64,000 nt of DNA from Vibrio penaeicida (GTDB taxonomy: Bacteria; Pseudomonadota; Gammaproteobacteria; Enterobacterales; Vibrionaceae): contig NZ_BFAQ01000011.1 of the NCBI RefSeq assembly GCF_002933855.1, forward strand, positions 393,778 through 457,777, written 5' to 3'. A model generated the notes under the pieces. It had not been told where the DNA came from and did not search any database. It was given only the letters and a program-made list of their open reading frames with translations. Shown one piece after another: positions 56,213 through 64,000 of this stretch. The position numbers were made by a program, and so were the translations under genes. Every line of letters starts with the position of its first letter. The stretch's first letter is position 1.

Positions 56213-56887
56213 ATGCTTGATTATTTCCTTGCCCAATTGCTTCCTATGACTTTAGGGGCCCAATTGGTTATCACTTTGGTACTGCAAAAAGGGGACATTT
56301 GCCCAGGGCAAAGAGGTCGCTTGCATAAGCTTTTGCCTGCCTTTATCGCGTTATGGATAGCCACTGCAACCATAAGTTTGCTCGGATTAGTTACGGCTGG
56401 TGTTTTAGTTGCGTTTTATTCTAAAGTCCAAACAGGAAAAACACGTGAAACGGGTTCTTTCTACATATTGAATTTATCAGCATTAACTGGGTTGGCAGCT
56501 CTCACACATGTGATCATGCAAAGCTTCACATTTTGGGGCGGGGTCAGTGTCGCTGTTTCTGGCATATTATTAGGGGCGGCATTTGCGCAGCTTATGTTGG
56601 TTGTTTCTCGCTCTCGGTTACAAGCCTTTCATCGTATCTTACCTATTACAGGTATCGTCAGTGGAATGCTTTTTGCCATTGTCTCATTGGTTCAGGCGTA
56701 TCAACTTCCTCCTGAAGCCATAGAGCATTTTACCACGCAAATTTTAGCGGGCTTTGCGATGTTAATCACTGCTCTCCTAATTTGGTGCTGGCATATGTTG
56801 TTCAACCAAACTCCAACTAAAATTCAGTTGAGCGTGGCAGTGTGTTGCCTACTTGCATCACAATTTGGGTTCCAGTCTCTAATATAA
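56213..56887 (+). CDS. Membrane protein of unknown function
   Basis: This 224-residue hydrophobic protein has about six or seven membrane helices and no catalytic motif that I recognise. Polar loops carry GDICPGQRGRLHK and SKVQTGKTRETGSF. The gene lies 107 bases after the EAL gene and 73 bases before the DUF4250 gene, all on the plus strand. A protein-family search would be needed to place it. Confidence 0.7.
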   Translation: MLDYFLAQLLPMTLGAQLVITLVLQKGDICPGQRGRLHKLLPAFIALWIATATISLLGLVTAGVLVAFYSKVQTGKTRETGSFYILNLSALTGLAALTHVIMQSFTFWGGVSVAVSGILLGAAFAQLMLVVSRSRLQAFHRILPITGIVSGMLFAIVSLVQAYQLPPEAIEHFTTQILAGFAMLITALLIWCWHMLFNQTPTKIQLSVAVCCLLASQFGFQSLI

Positions 56888-56960
56888 TACTCGTATCAAA
56901 TAGCACTTTTCCTAATAGACACTAACCTTTGAGTAGGTAACCTGAAAAGGGGGAAGTGCC

Positions 56961-57161
56961 ATGGATCTGAGCAACATCACCAACCTCGATAGCATCATAT
57001 TGCTGGGCATAGTGAACGAAAAATTGCGTTTGGAATGCGACAGTTTTGAAGAGTTGGTTACGACCTATGAAATGGATGTTGAAAGCTTGGTGAGCAAGCT
57101 AGATGTGGTGGGTTATCAGTACGACCCACTCACGAACCAATTTAAGTCTTACGAACGATAA
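56961..57161 (+). CDS. DUF4250 family small protein
   Basis: This 66-residue acidic protein resembles DUF4250: NITNLDSIILLGIVNEKLR, an acidic middle, and YDPLTNQFKSY. The fold is a predicted small helical bundle of unknown role. The ribosome site AAAAGGGGGAAG lies just before the ATG. It is the last gene before metR, which faces it. Confidence 0.8.
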   Translation: MDLSNITNLDSIILLGIVNEKLRLECDSFEELVTTYEMDVESLVSKLDVVGYQYDPLTNQFKSYER

Positions 57162-57255
57162 CGCGAAAAATTCGAAACCCAAATGGCTTATCCACTTAAG
57201 TTTCGGAGTTTGAGCTTCGGGATTTAGGCTTCGAGATTTGAGTGTCCGATTTTCG

Positions 57256-58167
57256 CTAGGCTAACTTAATTCCTTCAAGGTGGCTTTTGCATTGTTGTCG
57301 AGCAGTGTTGAAGAACGCTTGTAGGTATCTTTTTTTGCTTTCGCTGCTTCGAGTGGCAGCGAAAAGCCTTCTCCAAAGCCCGTCAGAAAGTGGCTTGCTA
57401 GTGATCAATCCTTGCCGTGAAAACTCAATAACCGCCCAATTTGGTAAAGCGGCGACACCTAATCCAGCAGAAACCATTTGAACCAGCATTAACGTGTTAT
57501 CGCATTGCTTCCATTTAGCTGGCTCAACCCCCGCTGGCTGAAGGAAATGTTTAACAATATCCAACCTTTGCTTTTGTACAGGGTAGGTAATGATGGTTTG
57601 ATCCGCTAAATCTTCAGGTTGGATACTTTCCAACTCCGCAAGTGGGTGGGTGGTTGAAGTCACTAATCTCATTTCAAAATCAAACAAAGGCTCATAGTGC
57701 ACTTCTGATTTTGGCTGAATATCGGAGGTGATGACCAAATCGAGCTCCCCTCCCATCAATGCCGGTAATGGTTCGAACCCAAAACCGGAAGAAAAATCCA
57801 ATGTAACGCTGGGCCATGCGAGCTGATATTCCTTTAGAGCGGGCATGAGCCATTGAAAACAGGAATGACACTCAATGGCCATGTGCAACCGACCATTAAC
57901 ATCTTCCTTAAGACTGGCGAGTTCACTTTCTGCCATCGCTAGCCTAGGCAGAACTTCGTCGGCGACTTTGAGCAGTATTTCACCTTCAGAGGTGAATTTT
58001 ACAGGTCTTGTTTTACGCAAAAAGAGCTGCCCTCCAATTCGCGATTCTAAATCCTTTATCTGATGAGAAAGTGCCGACTGTGTTAAGTGCAGGGCGGTTG
58101 CGGTTGCGGTTAATGATCCGGTATCTCTTAATGATGTCAATGTTCTCAGATGCTTCAATTCAATCAT
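57256..58167 (-). CDS. metR: MetR, LysR-type regulator of methionine genes
   Basis: MetR activates metE and other methionine genes, with homocysteine as coactivator. The 303-residue protein has an N-terminal winged helix (TATATALHLTQSALSHQIKD, residues 19-38) and a substrate-binding domain typical of MetR (EPLPALMGGELDLVITSD). It is divergent from metE across a 212-base region with Met-box-like sequences, the classical metR-metE arrangement. Confidence 0.93.
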   Translation of the reverse strand: MIELKHLRTLTSLRDTGSLTATATALHLTQSALSHQIKDLESRIGGQLFLRKTRPVKFTSEGEILLKVADEVLPRLAMAESELASLKEDVNGRLHMAIECHSCFQWLMPALKEYQLAWPSVTLDFSSGFGFEPLPALMGGELDLVITSDIQPKSEVHYEPLFDFEMRLVTSTTHPLAELESIQPEDLADQTIITYPVQKQRLDIVKHFLQPAGVEPAKWKQCDNTLMLVQMVSAGLGVAALPNWAVIEFSRQGLITSKPLSDGLWRRLFAATRSSESKKRYLQAFFNTARQQCKSHLEGIKLA

Positions 58168-58236
58168 GAGCTTCTCTCACTTTTCCATGTTCTCTATGAC
58201 ATATGTTCATAAAATACGAGCTTTTGACCTCTTTGT

Positions 58237-58252
58237 AAACGTCTAGATGGCT
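58237..58252. promoter_or_regulatory. Met box pair 1 (MetJ operator)
   Basis: Two tandem 8-mers, AAACGTCT and AGATGGCT, match AGACGTCT at 7 and 6 of 8 positions. Located between metR and metE. Confidence 0.6.
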
Positions 58253-58336
58253 AAATTAAATTTAAAACATGAAAAAAAATAATAAACAAGTTGAATAAAT
58301 GGAATTTGCTCAACTAGGCGATTCGAGAGATATTTT

Positions 58337-58352
58337 AGCCATCCAGACTTCT
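58337..58352. promoter_or_regulatory. Met box pair 2 (MetJ operator)
   Basis: AGCCATCC and AGACTTCT match AGACGTCT at 5 and 7 of 8 positions, 28 bases before the metE start. It lies exactly 100 bases downstream of pair 1. Confidence 0.5.
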
Positions 58353-58379
58353 TAAATTTATGTGCAAGGAATAATAACT

Positions 58380-60662
58380 ATGGCAACGACTAAGACTCAT
58401 ATCCTCGGCTATCCACGTGTTGGTGAGAAAAGAGAACTAAAATTTGCGCAGGAAAAATATTGGCGAGGTGAAATTTCACAGCAAGAGCTTAAGGAAGTGG
58501 GCAGCGAGTTAAGGCAGCGCCATTGGAAAGATCAAACCGAGAGTGGGCTGAGCTATGTAGCTGCGGGTGATTTTGCATGGTACGACCATGTACTTACTAC
58601 CAGTTTATTATTGGGGAATGTCCCAACTCGCCATAAAGAAGGCTTCCCAGATCTCGATACGCTGTTCCGCGTTGGTCGCGGTCAGTCGCAGTCTAGTTGT
58701 GGTTGTGGATCTGCAGCATCCGACATGACGAAGTGGTTCAACACGAATTACCACTACATTGTTCCTGAATTCAGCAGCGATGCTTCATTTGAAGTTAGCT
58801 GGCCACAGCTTTTTGAAGAAGTAAACGAAGCCATTCAAGCTGGGCATGAAGTAAAACCAGTTCTTCTTGGCCCGGTAAGCTACCTGTTCTTGGGTAAAGA
58901 AATTGAAGAGGGGTTTGATCGCCTAACGCTTCTTCCACGCCTTCTTACGGCTTATCAAGCGATTTTAGCGAAACTGGCAGAGCTTGGTGTTGAGTGGGTT
59001 CAGATTGATGAACCTATTCTAGGTCTAGAACTAGACAAGCCGTGGTTGGATTCATTTAAGCTGGCTTACCAAGTTATTCAGAGTGATGTAAAACTTCTTC
59101 TGACTACTTACTTCGACTCGGTAGAAGAACATTTCGATTACATCACCGCACTTCCAATTAACGGTGTGCACGTCGATCTCTCAGCGGCACCTGAGCAACT
59201 AGACGCTATAGTTAACAAACTGCCTGAAAACTGGGTGTTATCAGCCGGTGTTGTCAATGGACGTAATGTTTGGCGCGCGGACGTTAATGCTTGGTTGAAA
59301 AAGCTGCAACCAGTGAAAGAAAAACTGGGTGAAAACCTTTGGATTGGTAGTTCTTGTTCTTTACTGCATAGCCCTATCGATCTTGAGCTTGAAACTGAGT
59401 TAACAGAAGAGGTGAAAAGCTGGTTTGCGTTTGCGAAACAAAAGCTGAGCGAAGTTAGCCTGCTTGGTGCTGCCTTAAATGGTGACCAGAAAGCCATCGC
59501 AGAATGTGAAATTTACAGCCAACCGATTGTTGCACGTAAAACTGCGGATCACGTTAACAAACCTCAAGTGAAAGCACGAGTTAACGCTATTACAAGTGAA
59601 TTAGCTAACCGTAGTGCTCCGTACGAGGAGCGTGCCCATCACCAAGCCGAAGTGCTGGGTCTGCCTCTTCTGCCGACCACGACCATTGGTTCGTTCCCTC
59701 AAACCAGCGAAATCCGCACGCAACGCAGTGCATTCCGCACCGGAAAACTGTCTGAAGCCGATTATGAAGCCGCGCTGAAAGGTCACATCAAAGATGCGGT
59801 CGAACGTCAAGAAGCATTAGACCTTGATGTTCTGGTTCACGGTGAAGCCGAGCGTAACGACATGGTGGAGTATTTTGCGGAGAATTTGGCTGGTTTCCAA
59901 ACATCCAAATTTGGTTGGGTTCAAAGTTATGGCTCACGTTGCGTTAAACCCGCGATTGTTGTGGCTGATATCGAGCGTGGAAAGCCGATGACAGTTGAGT
60001 GGTCTACTTATGCCCAGTCTCTCACCAGCAAACAAATGAAAGGCATGCTTACAGGGCCGGTTACGATTCTGTGCTGGACGTTCCCGCGTGAAGACGTTAC
60101 CCGCAAAGAAATTGCGCAACAGCTGGCATTTGCATTACGTGATGAAGTGAGTGATTTACAGGACGCGGGGATCAATATCATTCAGATTGATGAACCTGCG
60201 ATTCGTGAAGGGTTGCCACTTAAGAAGCGTGACCATGAAGAATACCTAAACTGGGCGGTCGAATCCTTTAAAATCTCTGCGGCAAGTGCAAAGCCTGAAA
60301 CTCAGATTCATACACACATGTGTTACAGCGAGTTTAACGAAATCATCGAATCTGTTGCCGCGTTAGATGCTGATGTGATTACCATTGAAACTTCTCGGTC
60401 AAACATGGAATTGCTGAAAGCATTTGAAGAGTTCAACTATCCAAACGAGATTGGTCCGGGTGTATACGATATCCATTCACCGAATATTCCGACAGAAGAG
60501 TGGATGGTTGACTTACTCGAAAAGGCGGCGGCGAAAATTCCAGCAAAACGACTTTGGGTGAACCCAGACTGTGGATTAAAAACACGTAACTGGGAAGAAA
60601 CCGAAGCATCACTTAAAAACATGGTAAATGCGGCTAAAACATTGCGTACTCAATGGCAATAG
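58380..60662 (+). CDS. metE: Cobalamin-independent methionine synthase
   Basis: MetE transfers a methyl group from 5-methyltetrahydropteroyltriglutamate to homocysteine. The 760-residue protein has two barrels. The first carries [14 protein letters not shown] at the N-terminus. The second carries the zinc ligands in HTHMCYSEF (His, Cys), [14 protein letters not shown] (Glu) and [10 protein letters not shown] (Cys), all present. I start at the ATG at 58380 after CAAGGAATAA. It is divergent from metR and followed by a strong terminator. Confidence 0.97.
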   Translation: MATTKTHILGYPRVGEKRELKFAQEKYWRGEISQQELKEVGSELRQRHWKDQTESGLSYVAAGDFAWYDHVLTTSLLLGNVPTRHKEGFPDLDTLFRVGRGQSQSSCGCGSAASDMTKWFNTNYHYIVPEFSSDASFEVSWPQLFEEVNEAIQAGHEVKPVLLGPVSYLFLGKEIEEGFDRLTLLPRLLTAYQAILAKLAELGVEWVQIDEPILGLELDKPWLDSFKLAYQVIQSDVKLLLTTYFDSVEEHFDYITALPINGVHVDLSAAPEQLDAIVNKLPENWVLSAGVVNGRNVWRADVNAWLKKLQPVKEKLGENLWIGSSCSLLHSPIDLELETELTEEVKSWFAFAKQKLSEVSLLGAALNGDQKAIAECEIYSQPIVARKTADHVNKPQVKARVNAITSELANRSAPYEERAHHQAEVLGLPLLPTTTIGSFPQTSEIRTQRSAFRTGKLSEADYEAALKGHIKDAVERQEALDLDVLVHGEAERNDMVEYFAENLAGFQTSKFGWVQSYGSRCVKPAIVVADIERGKPMTVEWSTYAQSLTSKQMKGMLTGPVTILCWTFPREDVTRKEIAQQLAFALRDEVSDLQDAGINIIQIDEPAIREGLPLKKRDHEEYLNWAVESFKISAASAKPETQIHTHMCYSEFNEIIESVAALDADVITIETSRSNMELLKAFEEFNYPNEIGPGVYDIHSPNIPTEEWMVDLLEKAAAKIPAKRLWVNPDCGLKTRNWEETEASLKNMVNAAKTLRTQWQ

Positions 60663-60694
60663 CGACCGCTCTCTTCATCTAACCAAAATGTAAA

Positions 60695-60724
60695 AAGCCC
60701 CTGCTCAATGAGCAGGGGCTTTCT
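60695..60724. terminator. Bidirectional terminator after metE
   Basis: AAGCCCCTGCTC pairs with GAGCAGGGGCTT around AAT. T-runs exist on both strands (TTTCTG on plus, TTTTTA on minus), so it can also end the convergent META-domain transcript. Confidence 0.92.
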
Positions 60725-60785
60725 GTTAACTTTTGCTGTATCTTTTAGCGCGTTTCATTCCAAAATATGTTGAATAAAACCTCGG

Positions 60786-61217
60786 CTAATTTACCCAATC
60801 TCGTAACTTAAAGGTAACTTGGTGCTTGTCGTTTTTGAGAGTCAATGTGTCTTTCGTTAGAGTGACATCGCTCCACTCTCCTAATGCATCTGACATCACC
60901 TGTTCGGTGTTCATCATTTCATCGGAGCACATCATCATGGTCATGCCCATGTTATCAACACGGAACTGCCCATCTTTTAATTCGCCTTGTCCAAAGTAAC
61001 CATTACAACCGGCGAAACCATTAACAGTCAACTTTTCACCGACTTCAATGCTAGGGTGTTTGCTATGTTCCGGTTTTACGTAGTCTTGTCCATCGATCTG
61101 AGCCAAAATCCAGTGGTGATGTTGTAAATCCTCTTTGGTTACCACCGATGCATCTCCGTTGCTGGTACAAGCTGCCAAAATAACTGGTAAAGCGATAAGA
61201 GCGAGTTGCTTTTTCAT
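60786..61217 (-). CDS. META domain lipoprotein, HslJ-like
   Basis: This 143-residue predicted outer-membrane lipoprotein has a signal peptide with lipobox LAAC (Cys near residue 17) and a META domain with NGFAGCNGYFGQG and MTMMMCSDEMM, followed by VTLTKDTLTLKNDKH. HslJ-like META proteins are linked to heat shock or stress, but the biochemical role is not known. The ATG at 61217 is used; a TTG four codons up is less likely. It stands alone on the minus strand. Confidence 0.87.
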   Translation of the reverse strand: MKKQLALIALPVILAACTSNGDASVVTKEDLQHHHWILAQIDGQDYVKPEHSKHPSIEVGEKLTVNGFAGCNGYFGQGELKDGQFRVDNMGMTMMMCSDEMMNTEQVMSDALGEWSDVTLTKDTLTLKNDKHQVTFKLRDWVN

Positions 61218-61455
61218 TCGAAGCTCCAAGAAGTGTTTTCAAAATCCCGTGCAGTATAATTAACAAGTTCAGTTTCTTGTCAGTGTAAAGTCATAATAAT
61301 ACTGCCAAGGGTATAAAACCATTACCATTTCTTTATTCCATTCTCGTTTGGAAATTTATATAGATTTTTCCTCTAATGCGGAGGATATGTTGTATCGTGA
61401 GTAAAGTGTTATGCTTTAAATAGATATAAAGTCATCGCTAAGCATAGGAGGGGAT

Positions 61456-61710
61456 ATGGAACAGTTGGAATTTTTCAATGTGCCGAGTCCATGTGTTCGA
61501 GTATGCACGGTTGACGAAAGAGGGTATTGCCAAGGATGCATGCGTAACCGCCAAGAACGTTTTGATTGGCTGAACATGACGCCCACCCAGCAACTGCATG
61601 TTATCAAGCTTTGTCGTCAACGCTATCGACGAAAGATGATGAAGCAAAGGAAGGAAGAACAAACTCTATCGCGATTAGATAACCAAGACCCTCAACAAAG
61701 TTTGTTCTAG
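61456..61710 (+). CDS. DUF1289 family small cysteine-rich protein
   Basis: This 84-residue protein has the DUF1289 signature SPCVRVCTVDERG then YCQGCMRNRQER, with four cysteines in two CxxxC/CxxC pairs that suggest metal binding. The tail is strongly basic (RQRYRRKMMKQRK). The ribosome site AGGAGGGG precedes the ATG at 61456. The function of the family is not known. Confidence 0.88.
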   Translation: MEQLEFFNVPSPCVRVCTVDERGYCQGCMRNRQERFDWLNMTPTQQLHVIKLCRQRYRRKMMKQRKEEQTLSRLDNQDPQQSLF

Positions 61711-61803
61711 CTTCATTGCTCTAAGGTCACTTAGTCCACAACCCTTACTCGAATTTGTTTTACTCTATTACCGAGCTTTAACGCCCGGTCAATAACGTAA
61801 GAG

Positions 61804-62679
61804 CTACAGTGCATTATGAAAGGGTAAGCAGTCACTCATTTCCGATTTAATCCAGTTGACAAATGGTGTACTCAGTAGCGAATGAGTATCGGTGGCTTGG
61901 ATAGCAACATAATTGTGCCCTGTCAGAGAAAATCCCATTGGCGCAATTAACCGCCCCTGCAGAATGTCATGGTGTACCAGAGGGTAAGAACCTATAGCAA
62001 TCCCAAGCCCGTCACTTGCTGCCTGCAAACAAAAATAGAAATGAGCAAAGCTTTGTTGGGATTTTGTTGTTATTCCTGAGAGAGACGAAACGTTTAACCA
62101 CTCTTGCCACGCTGTTAAACGAGTTTGAGAATGCAATATTTTGGCATTTCGTATGTCACCTTTAATACTATGCCAGTATTCTTTCGTACAAACCGGCCCC
62201 GCCCACTCTTCCACCAAAGGGGTTATCTGATAGTGCGACGGGATCGCGAAATCGTCACGACGAATCGCAACATCCAGCCCCGCATTGATGAGATTGATTG
62301 GGCCGCCTGCTGTGGATAAGCGAACATCCGTCCCTGTTTGAGAATAGAATTCGTCCAGCTTGGGCATCAGCCAGCGCATGGTGAGAGTGGGCTCGCAAGA
62401 CACTTCCAAAGAGTGAGTATCGAGGCTGTTAAGTTTGGCAACACCTGCCGATAAAGCGCCAAACGCCTGTTCGGTATAGCTCTTGAGCAATTGCCCTTGT
62501 TCCGTTAACACCACATTGCGACCTTGTTTATGAAACAGGCGCTTATCCAAATACTGCTCTAACGTCTTGATTTGCTTACTGACAGCCCCATGAGTCAGAT
62601 TGAGCTGCTCTGCTGCCTGCGTATAGCTGCTAGAGGATGCTGCGATGTGGAACACGTGAAACGCTTTAAGGTGACGCAT
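61804..62679 (-). CDS. LysR-type transcriptional regulator, GcvA-like
   Basis: This 291-residue regulator has an N-terminal winged helix (YTQAAEQLNLTHGAVSKQIK, residues 18-37) and a LysR substrate domain. The SLEVSCEPTLTMRWLMPKLDEF stretch, quoted as EPTLTMRWLMPKL, fits the GcvA-like group. I start at the ATG at 62679, ten codons inside the open frame. It is divergent from the LysE exporter, 104 bases apart, and probably controls it. Confidence 0.88.
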   Translation of the reverse strand: MRHLKAFHVFHIAASSSSYTQAAEQLNLTHGAVSKQIKTLEQYLDKRLFHKQGRNVVLTEQGQLLKSYTEQAFGALSAGVAKLNSLDTHSLEVSCEPTLTMRWLMPKLDEFYSQTGTDVRLSTAGGPINLINAGLDVAIRRDDFAIPSHYQITPLVEEWAGPVCTKEYWHSIKGDIRNAKILHSQTRLTAWQEWLNVSSLSGITTKSQQSFAHFYFCLQAASDGLGIAIGSYPLVHHDILQGRLIAPMGFSLTGHNYVAIQATDTHSLLSTPFVNWIKSEMSDCLPFHNAL

Positions 62680-62783
62680 GTGTGAAATTATCTCACAAAT
62701 ATCTGGCAATACTTTCGATTATAGAAAGGAGAAAAGCTTCTTACAATAGCTTCATCTTATTAACAAATATACAAAGGTTCACA

Positions 62784-63395
62784 ATGGAATTTCTTAGTTT
62801 AGCCGTACTTGGCTTCTTTATTGTTATTACCCCCGGGGCGGACTTTGTCTTAGTGTTGAGGAACAGCATTCAGCAAGGCAGGGCGGCAGGCATTTGGACA
62901 GCCGTTGGTATCAGTACTGCGATTACAGTTCACATTGCCTACTCTATTCTGGGTATTGGTTACTTAATTTCACAAAATCTTTTTCTTTTCCAATGCCTGA
63001 AATATCTCGGCGCTACCTATCTGATTTATCTAGGTATAAAAGGATTTTTATCCAGTAGCCACGAGTTAGAGCAACAAGCAGGTCTTGAAAGCCATCACGC
63101 TCAGTGGCGCTATGCATTGCAAGGCTGGCTATGTAACGCATTGAACCCAAAAACCATGTTGTTCTTTGTCAGTATCTTTAGCCAAGTCATTTCACCCAAA
63201 GGCGAAGAAATGACTCTAGCGCTGTTTTATGGTGGGTATATGATTCTACTTCACGGGCTGTGGTTTAGTTTAGTGGCCGTCCTGCTGACTTCGCCAACAC
63301 TTCAAACGCGCTTGCTGAAAATGAAGAAAAGATTGGAACAAGCGTGCGGTATTGCGCTTGTCTCTTTCGGCGCTTTATTGGCAACTAAAGCGTGA
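62784..63395 (+). CDS. LysE/RhtB family amino-acid exporter
   Basis: This 203-residue inner-membrane exporter has about six helices and the family signature ITPGADFVLVLRNSIQQG near residue 15, then WLCNALNPKTMLFFVS near 110. RhtB/LysE proteins export amino acids such as threonine, homoserine or lysine; the substrate here is not clear. I start at the ATG at 62784, 34 codons inside the open frame, because it follows AAAGGTTCACA and begins with the first helix. Confidence 0.9.
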   Translation: MEFLSLAVLGFFIVITPGADFVLVLRNSIQQGRAAGIWTAVGISTAITVHIAYSILGIGYLISQNLFLFQCLKYLGATYLIYLGIKGFLSSSHELEQQAGLESHHAQWRYALQGWLCNALNPKTMLFFVSIFSQVISPKGEEMTLALFYGGYMILLHGLWFSLVAVLLTSPTLQTRLLKMKKRLEQACGIALVSFGALLATKA

Positions 63396-63401
63396 TTAGA
63401 A

Positions 63402-63527
63402 TCAGTCAAGCAATTGCCTGAGGTAGTCTTCCAACCTTAGCAGTGCTGGAGCTTTACCAGAACTTTTCAAGGTCACAACATCCACCAACTGAGTGGGCTG
63501 ATAGCACATGCGATACGCCCACTTCAT
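63402..63527 (-). CDS. Possible 41-residue ORF or gene remnant
   Basis: An open frame from ATG at 63527 to TGA at 63402 encodes MKWAYRMCYQPTQLVD, then VVTLKSSGKAPALLRLEDYL, quoted as SSGKAPALLRLEDYL. The frame stays open 17 codons further upstream without ATG. The composition is protein-like, but I recognise no family. It may be the decayed C-terminus of a longer gene. Confidence 0.3.
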   Translation of the reverse strand: MKWAYRMCYQPTQLVDVVTLKSSGKAPALLRLEDYLRQLLD

Positions 63528-63570
63528 GTCGATGCTGATATTGTGAAAACATCTTGGGCTAACATCAATA

Positions 63571-63717
63571 TCAACGCATTAAATAATCAGGTCGTATCAG
63601 TTTAACCACATTCTTTTGAAAGGAGATAATCGCGGCGACAGTTTTAGATTTGTCAGGATTTCTACTGACAGATCCATCTTCTTTTCGTACTGGTTTTAAT
63701 ATTTTATTTGAAGCCAT
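63571..63717 (-). CDS. Possible 48-residue small basic protein
   Basis: ATG at 63717 to TGA at 63571 encodes a basic peptide with KPVRKEDGSVSRNPDKSK and KNVVKLIRPDYLMR. A weak ribosome site (TAAGAG) lies upstream. No known family is recognised, and it might be chance. It lies upstream of the 41-residue ORF in the same direction. Confidence 0.35.
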   Translation of the reverse strand: MASNKILKPVRKEDGSVSRNPDKSKTVAAIISFQKNVVKLIRPDYLMR

Positions 63718-64000
63718 GATAATACTCTTAAATCTTAATAAAATTAGTTTGTTACCAGTAGTAAGTTGACTAAAAACAATATTAATTTATATGTAACTCG
63801 CCTAGATAACTGAAAAAATGTAATCGATCGTATTATCAGCTCAAAGATATCGTGAACTTACTCTGATTCAAAAGAATGATGTTTGACCCAAAAAAATAGC
63901 AAGCAATTAATCTAGCAATAGACATTCTTAGCTATCACTCGCAAATATTCTATAAATCACATTTACCTGTAGAAAATTGTTCTACTTCGCACAGTAATAC
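63718..64000. other. AT-rich end of window
   Basis: About 280 AT-rich bases with no ORF, RNA gene, terminator or repeat that I can support. Confidence 0.5.

Overview
The window looks like a chromosomal segment of a Vibrio or close relative (Gammaproteobacteria, Vibrionaceae). The evidence is gene order and protein similarity recalled from known families, not a database search: hisIE-ychJ-cdgJ-lpxH-ppiB-cysS, cmoA-cmoB, and aspS-yebC-ruvCAB-cydABX-ybgE-ybgC-tolQRAB-pal-cpoB-nadA are arrangements typical of vibrios. Many signalling proteins (two hybrid kinases, two EAL-type proteins) also fit.

Layout. 1-12 kb: the end of hisIE, then mostly minus-strand housekeeping genes (ychJ, cdgJ, lpxH, ppiB), plus-strand cysS and tdk, a minus-strand three-gene envelope operon (retropepsin-like lipoprotein, inactive-transglutaminase membrane protein, ATP-grasp ligase), the cmoA/cmoB tRNA-wobble pair and a DUF72 gene. 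12-28 kb: a long plus-strand core block for aspartyl-tRNA synthetase, Holliday-junction processing (RuvCAB), cytochrome bd oxidase behind three FNR-like sites, the Tol-Pal envelope machine, and NAD synthesis (nadA). 28-32 kb: a UPF0149 gene, a dCache hybrid kinase, the alanine exporter alaE and a tRNA-Ser(GGA).

32-43 kb is accessory DNA. Next to tRNA-Ser lies a decayed IS3-family transposase fragment. It is followed by a five-gene minus-strand operon with overlapping or close genes: SNF2 helicase, MORC/MutL-like GHKL ATPase, a protein of unknown fold, McrB-like AAA+ ATPase, LlaJI-type nuclease. A divergent Dcm-like cytosine-5 methyltransferase carries its own N-terminal HTH. A convergent gene may encode a second nuclease. 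I read this as one composite restriction-modification/defence locus. Its most unusual traits are a C-terminal module shared by the GHKL ATPase and the unknown protein, and CCGG-centred repeats in the divergent promoter.

43-64 kb returns to ordinary genes: a PLP deaminase-like enzyme, a GT39 glycosyltransferase with a GtrA partner, a YgiQ radical-SAM protein, a solute-binding protein translationally coupled to a large hybrid kinase, a divergent EAL phosphodiesterase with CBS-like C-terminus, metR/metE with Met boxes, a META-domain lipoprotein, a DUF1289 protein and a divergent LysR/LysE pair. The last 600 bases hold only very short ORFs. No rRNA, CRISPR array, complete insertion sequence or integrase was seen.
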